64,000 nt of DNA from an uncultured Subdoligranulum sp. (GTDB taxonomy: Bacteria > Bacillota > Clostridia > Christensenellales > CAG-314): positions 1 through 64,000 of the forward strand of contig CABUZX010000005.1 of the NCBI GenBank assembly GCA_902496185.1. Direction: 5' to 3'. Position 1 is the first letter of the stretch, and every line of letters begins with the position of its first letter. The notes under the pieces were generated by a model. The model had not been told where the DNA came from. It did no database searches and saw only the letters and a list, made by a program, of their open reading frames with translations. A program made the position numbers and the translations under genes. Positions 16,035-23,852 of the stretch are shown piece by piece.

Positions 16035-16055
16035 ATATCTTTTTTATAGCCCTTT
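16035..16055 (+). repeat. 21-bp inverted repeat, right arm
   Basis: Exact reverse complement of 11971-11991, about 4.06 kb away, just outside the right T-arm copy. Confidence 0.9.
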
Positions 16056-16059
16056 CACA

Positions 16060-16097
16060 GAAAAACGACAAATTTCGACAGAAATTTGTCGTTTTTC
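16060..16097 (+). terminator. strong hairpin terminator after the RM island
   Basis: GAAAAACGACAAATTTC (16060-16076) pairs perfectly over 17 bp with 16081-16097 across GACA. A-rich and T-rich ends make it usable on both strands. Confidence 0.75.
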
Positions 16098-16106
16098 AGT
16101 TATATT

Positions 16107-16174
16107 CGCCTTGCGGCGAGTGATATGCGTAAACGCGTGATATTTGCTTCGCAAGTGATATGCGCTTCGCGCGC
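16107..16174 (+). repeat. array of short hairpins spaced by GTGATAT
   Basis: GTGATAT occurs at 16120, 16137 and 16155. Small palindromes lie around and between the copies: CGCC-TTGC-GGCG, GCG-TAAA-CGC, TTGC-TTC-GCAA and GCGC-TTC-GCGC. The following 90 bp to about 16262 contain no convincing gene; a 65-codon frame across it has no ribosome binding site. The array looks like the palindromic intergenic repeats found in gut Clostridia. Confidence 0.65.
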
Positions 16175-16400
16175 TGAAGATTACAAGGCGGATTTAATTT
16201 CATCCGAGGTGGAACACCGAAGACTTCATCCAACCGTCCTTGTATCTCATCACGCGTCAGCGCGCATAATTTTTACGGCTTGATGATATACACGCCTTTG
16301 GCGAGATTGGGATACGAGTTTTTTGCGGAATTAATCTCTTTTGTCGATTAACGTAAGAGAGGTTTTACTTTTTAATAAAAAATAAACGAGGAGGCAAATT

Positions 16401-16751
16401 ATGACTCATTATATGAAACTTGCTTTTGAGCCTTTTCAGCAAATATTGACAGGGCTTAAAACGATAGAATTACGTCTTAACGACGAAAAAAGACAAAAGA
16501 TAAAGGTGGGCGATATTATTGTTTTTTGCAACGTACAACAGCCCGAGCAAAAATTAAATGCAAAGGTGATAAATTTGCATAATTTTGCTACCTTTGCCGA
16601 CCTTTATTTAAGCCTACCGTTAGAAAAATGCGGATATTTGCCTGAGCAAAAAAGTTTTGCAAAATACACCGATATGTACAAGTATTATACGAAAGAAGAG
16701 GAAAAGCGTTTTGGCGTATTGGGAATAGAAATTTCAATTGTTAGTATTTGA
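16401..16751 (+). CDS. ASCH-domain protein
   Basis: A 116-aa protein that is almost all one ASCH domain (PUA-like fold). It has MKLAFEPFQQILTGLKTIE at 5-23, then RLNDEKRQKIKVGDIIVF, matching the family's signature of a glycine-turn plus ExRL..E..R and VGD. ASCH proteins bind RNA or modified nucleosides; the E. coli relative YqfB is an amidohydrolase on N4-acetylcytidine. GAGGAGG lies 7 nt before the ATG. Monocistronic. Confidence 0.85.
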   Translation: MTHYMKLAFEPFQQILTGLKTIELRLNDEKRQKIKVGDIIVFCNVQQPEQKLNAKVINLHNFATFADLYLSLPLEKCGYLPEQKSFAKYTDMYKYYTKEEEKRFGVLGIEISIVSI

Positions 16752-16776
16752 CAAATTTTAAGAATATATATATAAT
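16748..16776 (+). promoter_or_regulatory. consensus sigma-A promoter for degV
   Basis: TTGACA (16748-16753) and TATAAT (16771-16776) are an exact consensus pair with 17-bp spacing. The -35 box overlaps the end of the ASCH gene. Transcription would start about 55 nt before the DegV ATG. Confidence 0.85.
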
Positions 16777-16837
16777 ATTTTCTAATATTTCGTAAATTTA
16801 TGTCGAAATAAATATAATTTGTAAGGGAGATAAATAT

Positions 16838-17707
16838 ATGTATCAATTATTTACCGATACGGATACTGACATTACGCCCGAATTGGCTAAAGAATACGGA
16901 TATAAACTTATTAGTATGCCGTACGTCAAAGGCGGAAAAGAAATTTATCCTTACGAGGATTTTGAAAAATTTGATTATAAAGCTTTTTACTCGGATTTAC
17001 GCAATGGAGATATACCTTCCACTTGCGCTCTTTCGCCTGCTAAATATATAGAGTACTTTGAGCCTACTTTAAAGGAGGGCAAGGATATACTGTACGTACA
17101 CTTTTCCTCCGCAATGAGTGGCACGTTTGATGCAATGAAGCTTGCTTGGGCTGAATTATCTAACAAATATCCTGAAAGAAAATTCTATACCGTTGATACA
17201 AAAGCAATTACAATTTGTAGCTATAATATCGTCTTGGAAATAGGCGACCTTGCAAAAAATGGAGCGAGCGCGCAACAAATTCTTGATTGGGCTCAACAAA
17301 ACGTTGACAAATTCGCCGTTTATTTTTATGCCGACGATTTAAAGTTTTTTGGCAAAAGCGGTAGGGTAAGTCACCTTTCGGCAACGATGGGCAATTTGCT
17401 TGGAATACGTCCAATTATCAATATGAACTCTGACGGTATAATGGATTCCATTGCAAAAGCAAAGGGCAAAAAAGCAACCTTGTCAAAACTTTTTGAATAC
17501 GTGCGTACTTTGCAAGAGGATATTAAAGGACATAGAGTTATTATTGGTCACGCTGACGCTTATGATTTGGCGGAAGAGTTGCAAACAATGCTCAAAAATG
17601 AATACGGTCAGGATTTAAATACGCAGATAGTAGTAGTCAATCCTACTGCAGGTAGTCACTGCGGACCTGATACCGTGGGGGTTTGTTTCCACGCAAAACA
17701 CAGATAA
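16838..17707 (+). CDS. DegV family fatty-acid-binding protein
   Basis: A 289-aa protein with the DegV layout. The N-terminal DTDTDITPELAKEYG gives the family start. TSC-like lipid contact TCALSPA is at about 58-64 and SSAMSGTFDAM at about 86-96. A C-terminal domain with GSHCGPDTVGVCF contacts the carboxylate. DegV/FakB proteins present fatty acids to FakA kinase; no FakA is in the window. AAGGGAG precedes the ATG, and the next gene starts 3 nt after the stop. Confidence 0.92.
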   Translation: MYQLFTDTDTDITPELAKEYGYKLISMPYVKGGKEIYPYEDFEKFDYKAFYSDLRNGDIPSTCALSPAKYIEYFEPTLKEGKDILYVHFSSAMSGTFDAMKLAWAELSNKYPERKFYTVDTKAITICSYNIVLEIGDLAKNGASAQQILDWAQQNVDKFAVYFYADDLKFFGKSGRVSHLSATMGNLLGIRPIINMNSDGIMDSIAKAKGKKATLSKLFEYVRTLQEDIKGHRVIIGHADAYDLAEELQTMLKNEYGQDLNTQIVVVNPTAGSHCGPDTVGVCFHAKHR

Positions 17708-17710
17708 ATT

Positions 17711-18829
17711 ATGATAGAAGTTAGGCAAGTAAAAGCTAAAAAAGAAATTAAAGAATTTATCGAGTTTCCTTTGAGACTTTACAAGGACAATCCTTACTTT
17801 GTTCCGCCGTTGTACGGCGACGAAAAGGCGCTCTTTAAAAGCAAAACGGTGTACGACGACCAGTGCGAAACGGTTTACTTTATAGCGCTAAAAGACGGCA
17901 AAACCGTTGGACGCATTTCGGCAATTTTACAAAGAGCAAGTAATGAAAAATGGCAACAAAAACGGGTGCGTTTTACAAGGTTTGATTGTATTGACAATCA
18001 AGAGGTTAGCGACGCATTGTTTGACGCGGTAGAGAATTGGGCAAAGCAAAAAGGTATGAACGAAATAGTTGGTCCTTTGGGTTTTTCCGACCTTGAAAGA
18101 GAGGGGTTGCTTGTAGAGGGATTTGATTATGTTTCTACCTTTGAGGAGCAATATAACTTTCCCTATTATCAAAGATTGATAGAAAACCGTGGCTACGTAA
18201 AGGAAGTTGACTGGATTGAACATAGATTATTTTATCCCAAAACGGTAGATGAACGTTTGAGCAGATTGTCGGCGCTCATGATGAAAAAATACGATTTGCA
18301 TTTTGGCACGGCAAAAAATACCGCGCAGTTCATCAAAAAATACGGAGAGGGCTTTTTTGAGATTTTGGATAAAACGTACGTCAATATATATCAATCCGTA
18401 CCTTTTACTCAAAATATGAAAAAACAGCTTTTGAGTAGTTTAAAATTAATAATTAACATAAAGCACGTTGCCGTTATACTTGACAAAAACGAAAATATCG
18501 TTTGTTTTGGTATATGTTTTCCTGCAATAGGCAAACAGTTGCAAAAAAGCGGAGGGAGACTTACGCCTTTAACCTTGCTGAAGTTGTTAAAAACTATCAA
18601 ATATCCCACCGTAATCGACCTTGGTTTGATTGGTGTTGTAAACGAATATCGCGGTAGGGGTATTGCAACGGCGCTGATTTGTCAAATAATGAATATGCTT
18701 TCGGATAAAAATATCGAATACGCCGAAACAAATCTCAATCTTGAGGATAATGCAAATATAATAAACCAATGGAAGAGTTTTGACAGTTTGCAACATAAAC
18801 GTAGGCGGAGTTACGTTAAAAAAATATAG
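17711..18829 (+). CDS. GNAT-like acyltransferase family protein (YghO-type)
   Basis: A 372-aa protein with an N-terminal half starting IEVRQVKAKKEIKEFI and LYKDNPYFVPPLYGDE, a pattern of the YghO-like conserved family. The C-terminal half is GNAT-related: IDLGLIGVVNEYRGRGIATAL at 301-321, a V..E.RG.G.A acetyl-CoA loop. The middle has GPLGFSDLEREGLLVEGF. The substrate is unknown. It is separated from degV by 3 nt, so the two are probably co-transcribed from the promoter at 16748. Confidence 0.75.
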   Translation: MIEVRQVKAKKEIKEFIEFPLRLYKDNPYFVPPLYGDEKALFKSKTVYDDQCETVYFIALKDGKTVGRISAILQRASNEKWQQKRVRFTRFDCIDNQEVSDALFDAVENWAKQKGMNEIVGPLGFSDLEREGLLVEGFDYVSTFEEQYNFPYYQRLIENRGYVKEVDWIEHRLFYPKTVDERLSRLSALMMKKYDLHFGTAKNTAQFIKKYGEGFFEILDKTYVNIYQSVPFTQNMKKQLLSSLKLIINIKHVAVILDKNENIVCFGICFPAIGKQLQKSGGRLTPLTLLKLLKTIKYPTVIDLGLIGVVNEYRGRGIATALICQIMNMLSDKNIEYAETNLNLEDNANIINQWKSFDSLQHKRRRSYVKKI

Positions 18830-18871
18830 GAATATAGTATAATAGGTTAAAGAAAAAACAAGGAGGGCAAA

Positions 18872-19495
18872 ATGAAAGTTTTGTTGCTAAACGGTAGCGC
18901 GCGCAAAGGCGGTTGTACCGCAAGGGCGTTGAAAGAAGTGGAGGAGATACTCCAAGCGGAAGGTATTGAGACAGAAACCATAGTAGTGGGCGACAAAACA
19001 ATCAGAGGGTGTATTGCTTGTAGTAGTTGCAAAAAAACAGGCAAATGTGTGTTTGACGACCTTGTCAACGAGTTGGCTGTCAAGTTTAAGGACGCTGACG
19101 GCTTGATTGTAGGCACGCCCGTTTATTACGCCGGCGCAAGCGGTACGGTAATATCCCTTTTGGACAGGCTTTTTTGCAGTACGCCTTTTGACAAAACCAT
19201 GAAGGTGGGCTCGGCGGTGTTGTCCTCAAGGCGCGCTGGCAGTACTTCTGCCCTTGACGAAATAAACAAGTATTTTGCAATAGCAAATATGCCCATTTTA
19301 ACCAGTACTTATTGGAACGAAGTACACGGCTCTGTTGCTCAAGACGTAGAAAAGGATTTGGAAGGTTTGCAAACCATGCGCAATCTTGCAAGAAATATGG
19401 CTTTTGCAATCAAATCCATACAATTGGGCAAGCAAAAATACGGTCTGCCCAAAATAGAAAGAACGGCGCGCACGAGCTTTCCTGACGGATTGTGA
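18872..19495 (+). CDS. flavodoxin-fold NAD(P)H-dependent reductase
   Basis: A 207-aa protein of the NADPH-dependent FMN-reductase/iron-sulfur flavoprotein group. It has LLLNGSARKGGCTARAL (phosphate loop), then CIACSSCKKTGKC at 48-60, a CxxCx4C arrangement as in compact-motif iron-sulfur flavoproteins, then DGLIVGTPVYYAGASGTV and LDRLF. It probably binds FMN; the cysteines could hold a cluster or be redox-active. AGGAGGGC precedes the ATG. A hairpin terminator follows 65 nt after the stop. Confidence 0.82.
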   Translation: MKVLLLNGSARKGGCTARALKEVEEILQAEGIETETIVVGDKTIRGCIACSSCKKTGKCVFDDLVNELAVKFKDADGLIVGTPVYYAGASGTVISLLDRLFCSTPFDKTMKVGSAVLSSRRAGSTSALDEINKYFAIANMPILTSTYWNEVHGSVAQDVEKDLEGLQTMRNLARNMAFAIKSIQLGKQKYGLPKIERTARTSFPDGL

Positions 19496-19560
19496 GACGC
19501 AAGTACGGGTAGTTTCGTCCGTTTGACAAGGATTAGTACACAAGGCTGATTTAAATTAAA

Positions 19561-19600
19561 AAAACCATCATAGAGCAAAATCTATGATGGTTTTTGGTTT
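19561..19600 (+). terminator. terminator between convergent genes
   Basis: AAAACCATCATAGA (19561-19574) pairs with TCTATGATGGTTTT (19581-19594), then Ts. It serves the reductase gene and the convergent XRE gene. Confidence 0.85.
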
Positions 19601-19608
19601 TGGTGGGA

Positions 19609-19821
19609 TTATTGTTTTCTGCCGATTAAATAATCAATATCTTCTTCAAAATAATCTGCAATTTTGCAAAGATTTGTTAAGGAAACTTCTCTCTGGCAAT
19701 GCAAGTATCGCGAAATTGTTTGTTGCGGAATATCAACTTTGCGGGCAAATTCCGAAATACTCGTTTCGCCAATCAACAATTTTAAATTTTGCGAAAATTT
19801 AATCATCCATTTATTTTCCAT
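19609..19821 (-). CDS. XRE-family HTH repressor
   Basis: A 70-aa protein that is a single lambda-repressor-like HTH domain: NLKLLIGETSISEFARKVD, then IPQQTISRYLHCQ (recognition helix), LTNLCKIADYFE and DIDYLIGR. Small single-domain XRE proteins usually control their own and a divergent promoter. Two palindromic operators lie directly upstream at 19831 and 19861. No ribosome binding site is seen before the ATG at 19821, so translation may be leaderless or start at the internal ATG six codons later. Confidence 0.8.
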   Translation of the reverse strand: MENKWMIKFSQNLKLLIGETSISEFARKVDIPQQTISRYLHCQREVSLTNLCKIADYFEEDIDYLIGRKQ

Positions 19822-19830
19822 ATAATTTAG

Positions 19831-19850
19831 TTTACACCAAACGGTGTAAA
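19831..19850. promoter_or_regulatory. XRE operator 1
   Basis: TTTACACCAAACGGTGTAAA is a nearly perfect palindrome, 30 bp from the second copy at 19861. Confidence 0.75.
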
Positions 19851-19854
19851 TTAT

Positions 19855-19883
19855 TTGACATTACACCAAATGGTGTGATATAA
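19855..19883 (+). promoter_or_regulatory. plus-strand promoter containing operator 2
   Basis: TTGACA (19855-19860) and ATATAA or TATAAA (19878-19884) are 17-18 bp apart, with the second operator filling the spacer. Repressor binding there would block polymerase directly. Confidence 0.6.
19861..19878. promoter_or_regulatory. XRE operator 2
   Basis: TTACACCAAATGGTGTGA matches operator 1 except for three positions and is again palindromic. Confidence 0.75.
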
Positions 19884-19890
19884 ATTAAGT

Positions 19891-20013
19891 ATTATCAAAA
19901 AGACAGAAGCTCACGTTATTTCGATTTTTGAAGAAGGACCCCCTCCGGAAAAAGAAGAGAAACAAGCGGGAGTTTTTGTTGAAAAGGGCGCTGAAGACTC
20001 GCTCAAAGACTAA
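19891..20013 (+). other. 40-codon acidic reading frame without a standard start
   Basis: Downstream of the operator-controlled promoter, a frame from about 19882 to the TAA at 20011-20013 encodes an acidic, lysine-rich peptide with SIFEEGPPPEKEEKQAG. No ATG, GTG or TTG begins it; the first candidates are ATT or ATC at 19891-19896. It could be a small protein with a rare start, a truncated gene, or leader sequence. It is followed at once by a strong terminator, so a short transcript of about 170 nt is expected. Confidence 0.35.
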
Positions 20014-20021
20014 ACTACAAA

Positions 20022-20060
20022 CCAAAAGGGTTGCAACATAGTTGCAACCCTTTTGGTATT
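20022..20060 (+). terminator. strong bidirectional terminator
   Basis: CCAAAAGGGTTGCAAC (20022-20037) pairs with GTTGCAACCCTTTTGG (20041-20056) over 16 bp. It serves the small plus-strand transcript and the minus-strand flavodiiron gene. Confidence 0.85.
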
Positions 20061-20079
20061 AATTAAAAATGTGTCTTTT

Positions 20080-21873
20080 TTATTTTATTGGTTCAAAGTC
20101 GGCGTAGCCGTGTTTGCAGAGGGGGCAAACGATATCTTCTGGCAGTTTGTCGCCCTCGTAGACGTATCCGCAAATTTTGCAAACGTAGCCTTTTTTGCCT
20201 TCGGTTTGGGGTTTTGGTTTTACGTTGTTGAAGTAGTAGTCGTAAGTCATACTTTCTGCGTCGGAAATAACGCGCGCTTCTGTAACAGAGCAGATAAACA
20301 AGCCGTGGGTGTCAAGGTCAACGTAATTTTCTACCTTAAGCGAAAGAAAAGCGTTGATATATTTTGGCAAAAACAGCAATCCGTTGTCGGAGCGCATTTC
20401 TACTTCGCAGTTTTCAAATTTGTTTACGTTGCGTCCGCTATTAAAGCCAAAGTTTTCAAACACTTTGAAAGGCGCTTGGGTAGTCAAGCAGTTTACGTTC
20501 ATTATCCCCGATTGTTTGATAACGTGGTGGGAGTAGTTTTGTTTGTTGATTGCAACGGACACTCTGTTTGGGGTGTTTGTTACTTGCTGAACGGTGTTTA
20601 CGATAAGGCCGTTGTCTTTTTTGCCGTCGTTAGAGGTAACGACGTAAAGTCCGTAGCCTATTTTAAACAGAGCGTTCATATCGTGTTTGTTGGCGGTTTG
20701 AGCGTCTTGGGCTACGTATTCACGGCAAAACTCGTCGGCAAGAAGGTCAAGTTGTTGTTTGTTTTGGTCGTTTAAAGCCGAGCGAATGGAAATTTCCGTA
20801 TTTGCGTAGGTTAAGTTTTTTGAGCCTTCAAACATACCTTTCATAACCTTTGTCGCCATTGGCGCCCAAGAGCCGTTTTCGATAAAGCCTATCATTCTGT
20901 TTTGATAGTTGCGTTCTGTCAAGTGGTGGATAAAGGTATGCATAAAGGGGAATATCCCCGCGTTGTACGTGGTGGTTGCAAGGATAAGTTTGCCGTACCT
21001 AAAGGCGTCTTCTACTGCCTCTGCCATATCGCATCTTGCAAGGTCGTTTAATACTACCTTTGGACAACCCCTTGCGCGCAGTTTTTCCGCAAGTAGTTCT
21101 ACCACCGCCTTTGTGTTGCCATAAACGGAAGTATAGGCAATGACTATGCCCTCGCTTTCTACGCCGTAAGAGGACCAAGTGTCATAAAGGTTGATATAAT
21201 ATCCGAGGTTTTCGTTGAGTATAGGTCCGTGCAACGGGCAAATGGTTGCAATATCAAGCGTAGACGCCTTTTTGAGTACGCTTTGTACTTGCGCGCCGTA
21301 TTTGCCTACGATACCTATATAATATCTTCTTGCTTCGCAAGCCCAATCTTCTTCTATGTCCAACGCGCCAAACTTGCCGAATCCGTCGGCGGAAAAAAGA
21401 ATTTTGTCCTTTGAGTCGTAGGTCATTATTACTTCCGGCCAGTGAACCATTGGCGCGCCCACAAAGTGCAGGGTGTGTTCGCCAAGTTCCAACGTACTGC
21501 CTTCTGCAACGACTATGCGGTTGTTTTCAAATTCCGTACCGAAAAAGTTGCGCATCATCAAAAACGCCTTTTGCGAAGAAACAACCGTAACGTTGGGGTA
21601 GGCTTTTACAAAGTTGAGTATATTTGCCGAGTGGTCGGGCTCCATGTGTTGAATTACCAAATAGTCTGGTTTTTTGCCGTTGAGTACGTTTTGAATATTG
21701 TCTAACCATTCGTGCGTAAAGCGACGGTCTACTGTATCCATTACGGCTATTTTTTTGTCGAGTATTACGTAAGAGTTGTAAGCCATACCGTTTGGCACTA
21801 CGTATTGACCTTCAAACAAATCGACGTCGTGGTCGTTTACGCCGACGTATTTTACGTCTTGAGAAATAAACAT
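20080..21873 (-). CDS. multidomain flavodiiron protein with flavin-reductase and rubredoxin domains
   Basis: A 597-aa protein. Residues 1-245 are a metallo-beta-lactamase-like di-iron domain with H76-x-E78-x-D80-H81, H144 and D163. Residues 252-395 are a flavodoxin domain (AYTSVYGNTKAV). Residues 405-545 form a flavin-reductase-like domain. The last 40 residues are rubredoxin-like (CKICGYVYEG...CPLCKHG). Such proteins reduce O2 to water or NO to N2O in anaerobes, with the extra domains passing electrons from NAD(P)H. The start has GGAGGAAAA upstream. It is monocistronic, 85 nt from megL. Confidence 0.93.
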   Translation of the reverse strand: MFISQDVKYVGVNDHDVDLFEGQYVVPNGMAYNSYVILDKKIAVMDTVDRRFTHEWLDNIQNVLNGKKPDYLVIQHMEPDHSANILNFVKAYPNVTVVSSQKAFLMMRNFFGTEFENNRIVVAEGSTLELGEHTLHFVGAPMVHWPEVIMTYDSKDKILFSADGFGKFGALDIEEDWACEARRYYIGIVGKYGAQVQSVLKKASTLDIATICPLHGPILNENLGYYINLYDTWSSYGVESEGIVIAYTSVYGNTKAVVELLAEKLRARGCPKVVLNDLARCDMAEAVEDAFRYGKLILATTTYNAGIFPFMHTFIHHLTERNYQNRMIGFIENGSWAPMATKVMKGMFEGSKNLTYANTEISIRSALNDQNKQQLDLLADEFCREYVAQDAQTANKHDMNALFKIGYGLYVVTSNDGKKDNGLIVNTVQQVTNTPNRVSVAINKQNYSHHVIKQSGIMNVNCLTTQAPFKVFENFGFNSGRNVNKFENCEVEMRSDNGLLFLPKYINAFLSLKVENYVDLDTHGLFICSVTEARVISDAESMTYDYYFNNVKPKPQTEGKKGYVCKICGYVYEGDKLPEDIVCPLCKHGYADFEPIK

Positions 21874-21910
21874 ATTAAATTTTTTCCTCCAAAATATATC
21901 AGTTATTTTT

Positions 21911-21947
21911 AAAGCAACCGAAAAAACTCAGTTGCTTTGTTTTTTTT
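21911..21947 (+). terminator. hairpin between megL and the flavodiiron gene
   Basis: AAAGCAAC (21911-21918) pairs with GTTGCTTT (21931-21938), followed on the plus strand by G and eight Ts. The genes on both sides run on the minus strand, where the tail is less T-rich, so its use is uncertain. Confidence 0.35.
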
Positions 21948-21958
21948 GTTGGTTTTAA

Positions 21959-23155
21959 TTAAATTTTGTCAAAGCCGTGTTCAAGGTCGGCGATAATGTC
22001 TTCGACGTTTTCCAACCCGACGGAAATTCTTACCAAGCCGTCGGAGATACCCGCCTCTGCCCTTTCTTCGGGGGAGTAGGGCGAGTGAGTCATAGACGCC
22101 GGATGCTCAATCAAAGTTTCCGCGTCGCCGAGGCTGACGGCAATGGTTGCAAGTTGCAAGCTGTTGCAAAACCTTATACCGCTTTGCATACCGCCTTTAA
22201 CTTCAAAGGCAATAACTCCGCTGAATCCGCCGCGCATTTGCTTGACGGCAATTTCGTGCCCCTTGTGGGATTTAAGACCGGGGTAAAATACCTTTTCCAC
22301 CTTGGGGTGTTTTTCAAGGTATTCTGCGATTTTTTGAGCGTTTTCGCAATGGCGTTGCATGCGTACTTCCAACGTTTTGAGACCTCTCAAAATAAGGAAA
22401 GCGCAAAACGGATCCATAACCGCGCCCGTCATATCTTTGAGACCAAAGAATCTTACGTCGGTGATAAAGTCTGCCTTACCGCAAATAAATCCCGCGATAA
22501 CGTCGCCGTGACCGTTGAGGTACTTTGTGCCGGAGTGAATGACTGCGTCGCATCCGAGTGAAAGAGGGCGTTGGAGATAGGGCGTTGCAAAAGTGTTGTC
22601 GCAAACAACCTTGATATCCTTGTTGTAGCCGTGAGCAATTTCGCAAACTGCTTTTATGTCCGTAATTTTAAGGTTGGGGTTTGCAGGGGTTTCGAGATAA
22701 ACGCAACAAGTGTTGGGTTTTAGAGCTTGCTTTACTTGGTTTAGGTCGGACGTGTCGATAAAGGTGACTTCTACACCGTAACGCGTCATACCGTGATTTA
22801 AAAACGCAAAAGTGCAACCGTAAAGAGCCTTGTCCGCAACTATATGCTTGCCTGCGCCTGCGATCGTCCAAAGGCAGGAAGAAACAGCGCCTATACCAGA
22901 GCCTACGGCAACGCAAGCTTCCGCGCCTTCGAGGGCGGCTACCTTTTCTTCAAGTACGGTGGTGGTGGGGTTGCCGAGACGGGTATAAATATAACCGCTT
23001 TCTTCGCCTGCAAAGCGTCTACCGCCTTGTTCGCAATTTTCAAAATAAAAAGTAGAAGACTGATAAATCGGCATTGCCAACGCGCCGTGAGTTTCTTTTT
23101 CGGGATTGCCGGCGTGTATTGCCAACGTGCCAAATCCTTTAGGGCTGATTTTCAT
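21959..23155 (-). CDS. megL: methionine gamma-lyase
   Basis: A 398-aa Cys/Met-metabolism PLP enzyme, the same length as Pseudomonas MGL. It has Y57-x-R59 (phosphate binding from the partner subunit), Y112, the MGL-specific cysteine C114 (LYGCTFAF) and PLP lysine K211 (HSGTKYLNGH). The C114 distinguishes it from cystathionine lyases and synthases. It breaks methionine into methanethiol, 2-oxobutyrate and ammonia. The ATG at 23155 with AAGGAG at good spacing is chosen over an upstream in-frame ATG at 23224 that would add 23 unrelated residues. Confidence 0.9.
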   Translation of the reverse strand: MKISPKGFGTLAIHAGNPEKETHGALAMPIYQSSTFYFENCEQGGRRFAGEESGYIYTRLGNPTTTVLEEKVAALEGAEACVAVGSGIGAVSSCLWTIAGAGKHIVADKALYGCTFAFLNHGMTRYGVEVTFIDTSDLNQVKQALKPNTCCVYLETPANPNLKITDIKAVCEIAHGYNKDIKVVCDNTFATPYLQRPLSLGCDAVIHSGTKYLNGHGDVIAGFICGKADFITDVRFFGLKDMTGAVMDPFCAFLILRGLKTLEVRMQRHCENAQKIAEYLEKHPKVEKVFYPGLKSHKGHEIAVKQMRGGFSGVIAFEVKGGMQSGIRFCNSLQLATIAVSLGDAETLIEHPASMTHSPYSPEERAEAGISDGLVRISVGLENVEDIIADLEHGFDKI

Positions 23156-23354
23156 TGAAAAATTCTCCTTGATATGTAAATATTTTATCTCGTTTATTTT
23201 AATGCTATTTTTTTTAATTGTCAACAGGTTGGCGAATTATTTTGCTTGCATTTCTATTGTTAAAGGATTTTTGGCTACGTAATCAATATAAGCGGGGTTG
23301 TTTTGCAAAAAATATTTTTAATTAAAAAAATTTTAAAAAAATATTTCCATTTGC

Positions 23355-23383
23355 TTGACAGTTGACTTTTGGAATGATAATAT
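23355..23383 (+). promoter_or_regulatory. promoter of the ribosomal superoperon
   Basis: TTGACA (23355-23360) and TAATAT (23378-23383; GATAAT two bases earlier) lie about 90 nt upstream of rpsJ. The remaining intergenic sequence 23225-23354 is AT-rich with no visible gene. Confidence 0.65.
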
Positions 23384-23474
23384 GTTAAAGCTTGCACTGC
23401 GAGTAAAAGGTTTTGTTGCGCCAAAATCTATGACACACACGGTGCAGTGGTATTAAAAAATTAGGAGAAAGATT

Positions 23475-23783
23475 ATGGCAAGTCAAAAAATCAGAATCAA
23501 ACTCAAAGCATACGACCACAACCTCGTTGATTTGGCGGCAGAAAAGATCGTAGAAACCGCAACAAAGATGGGTAGCAAGGTTTGCGGACCTATTCCACTC
23601 CCCACCGAGAAGGAGATCGTAACGGTTCTTCGTGCTACGCACAAATATAAGGATAGCCGTGAGCAGTTTGAAAGCCGTACGCACAAGAGATTGATTGATA
23701 TTTACAGCCCCAATGCAAAAACGGTGGATAGTCTTACGAGATTGGATCTTCCTGCCGGTATTGACGTCAAAATCAAGCTGTAA
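23475..23783 (+). CDS. rpsJ: 30S ribosomal protein S10
   Basis: A 102-aa, full-length S10 (NusE). It has the loop [20 protein letters not shown] and the [11 protein letters not shown] segment that reaches into the head of the 30S subunit; S10 also joins NusB in antitermination. First gene of the superoperon, with AGGAG upstream of the ATG. In many bacteria rpsL-rpsG-fusA-tuf precedes it; here methionine gamma-lyase lies upstream on the other strand, so the str genes are elsewhere. Confidence 0.98.
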   Translation: MASQKIRIKLKAYDHNLVDLAAEKIVETATKMGSKVCGPIPLPTEKEIVTVLRATHKYKDSREQFESRTHKRLIDIYSPNAKTVDSLTRLDLPAGIDVKIKL

Positions 23784-23852
23784 GTCGCGCAACGCTTAAG
23801 AGCAAAAACAACAAAAAAACAAAAAAATAATATATAGGAGTGAACTTTATCT

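Noticed and set aside
16086..16283. 65-codon frame over the palindrome array
   Set aside because: It begins inside a terminator stem and translates repeats; no binding site.
20053..20775. 240-codon plus-strand frame opposite the flavodiiron gene
   Set aside because: Val/Phe-rich translation typical of an antisense shadow; the minus strand has clear catalytic motifs.
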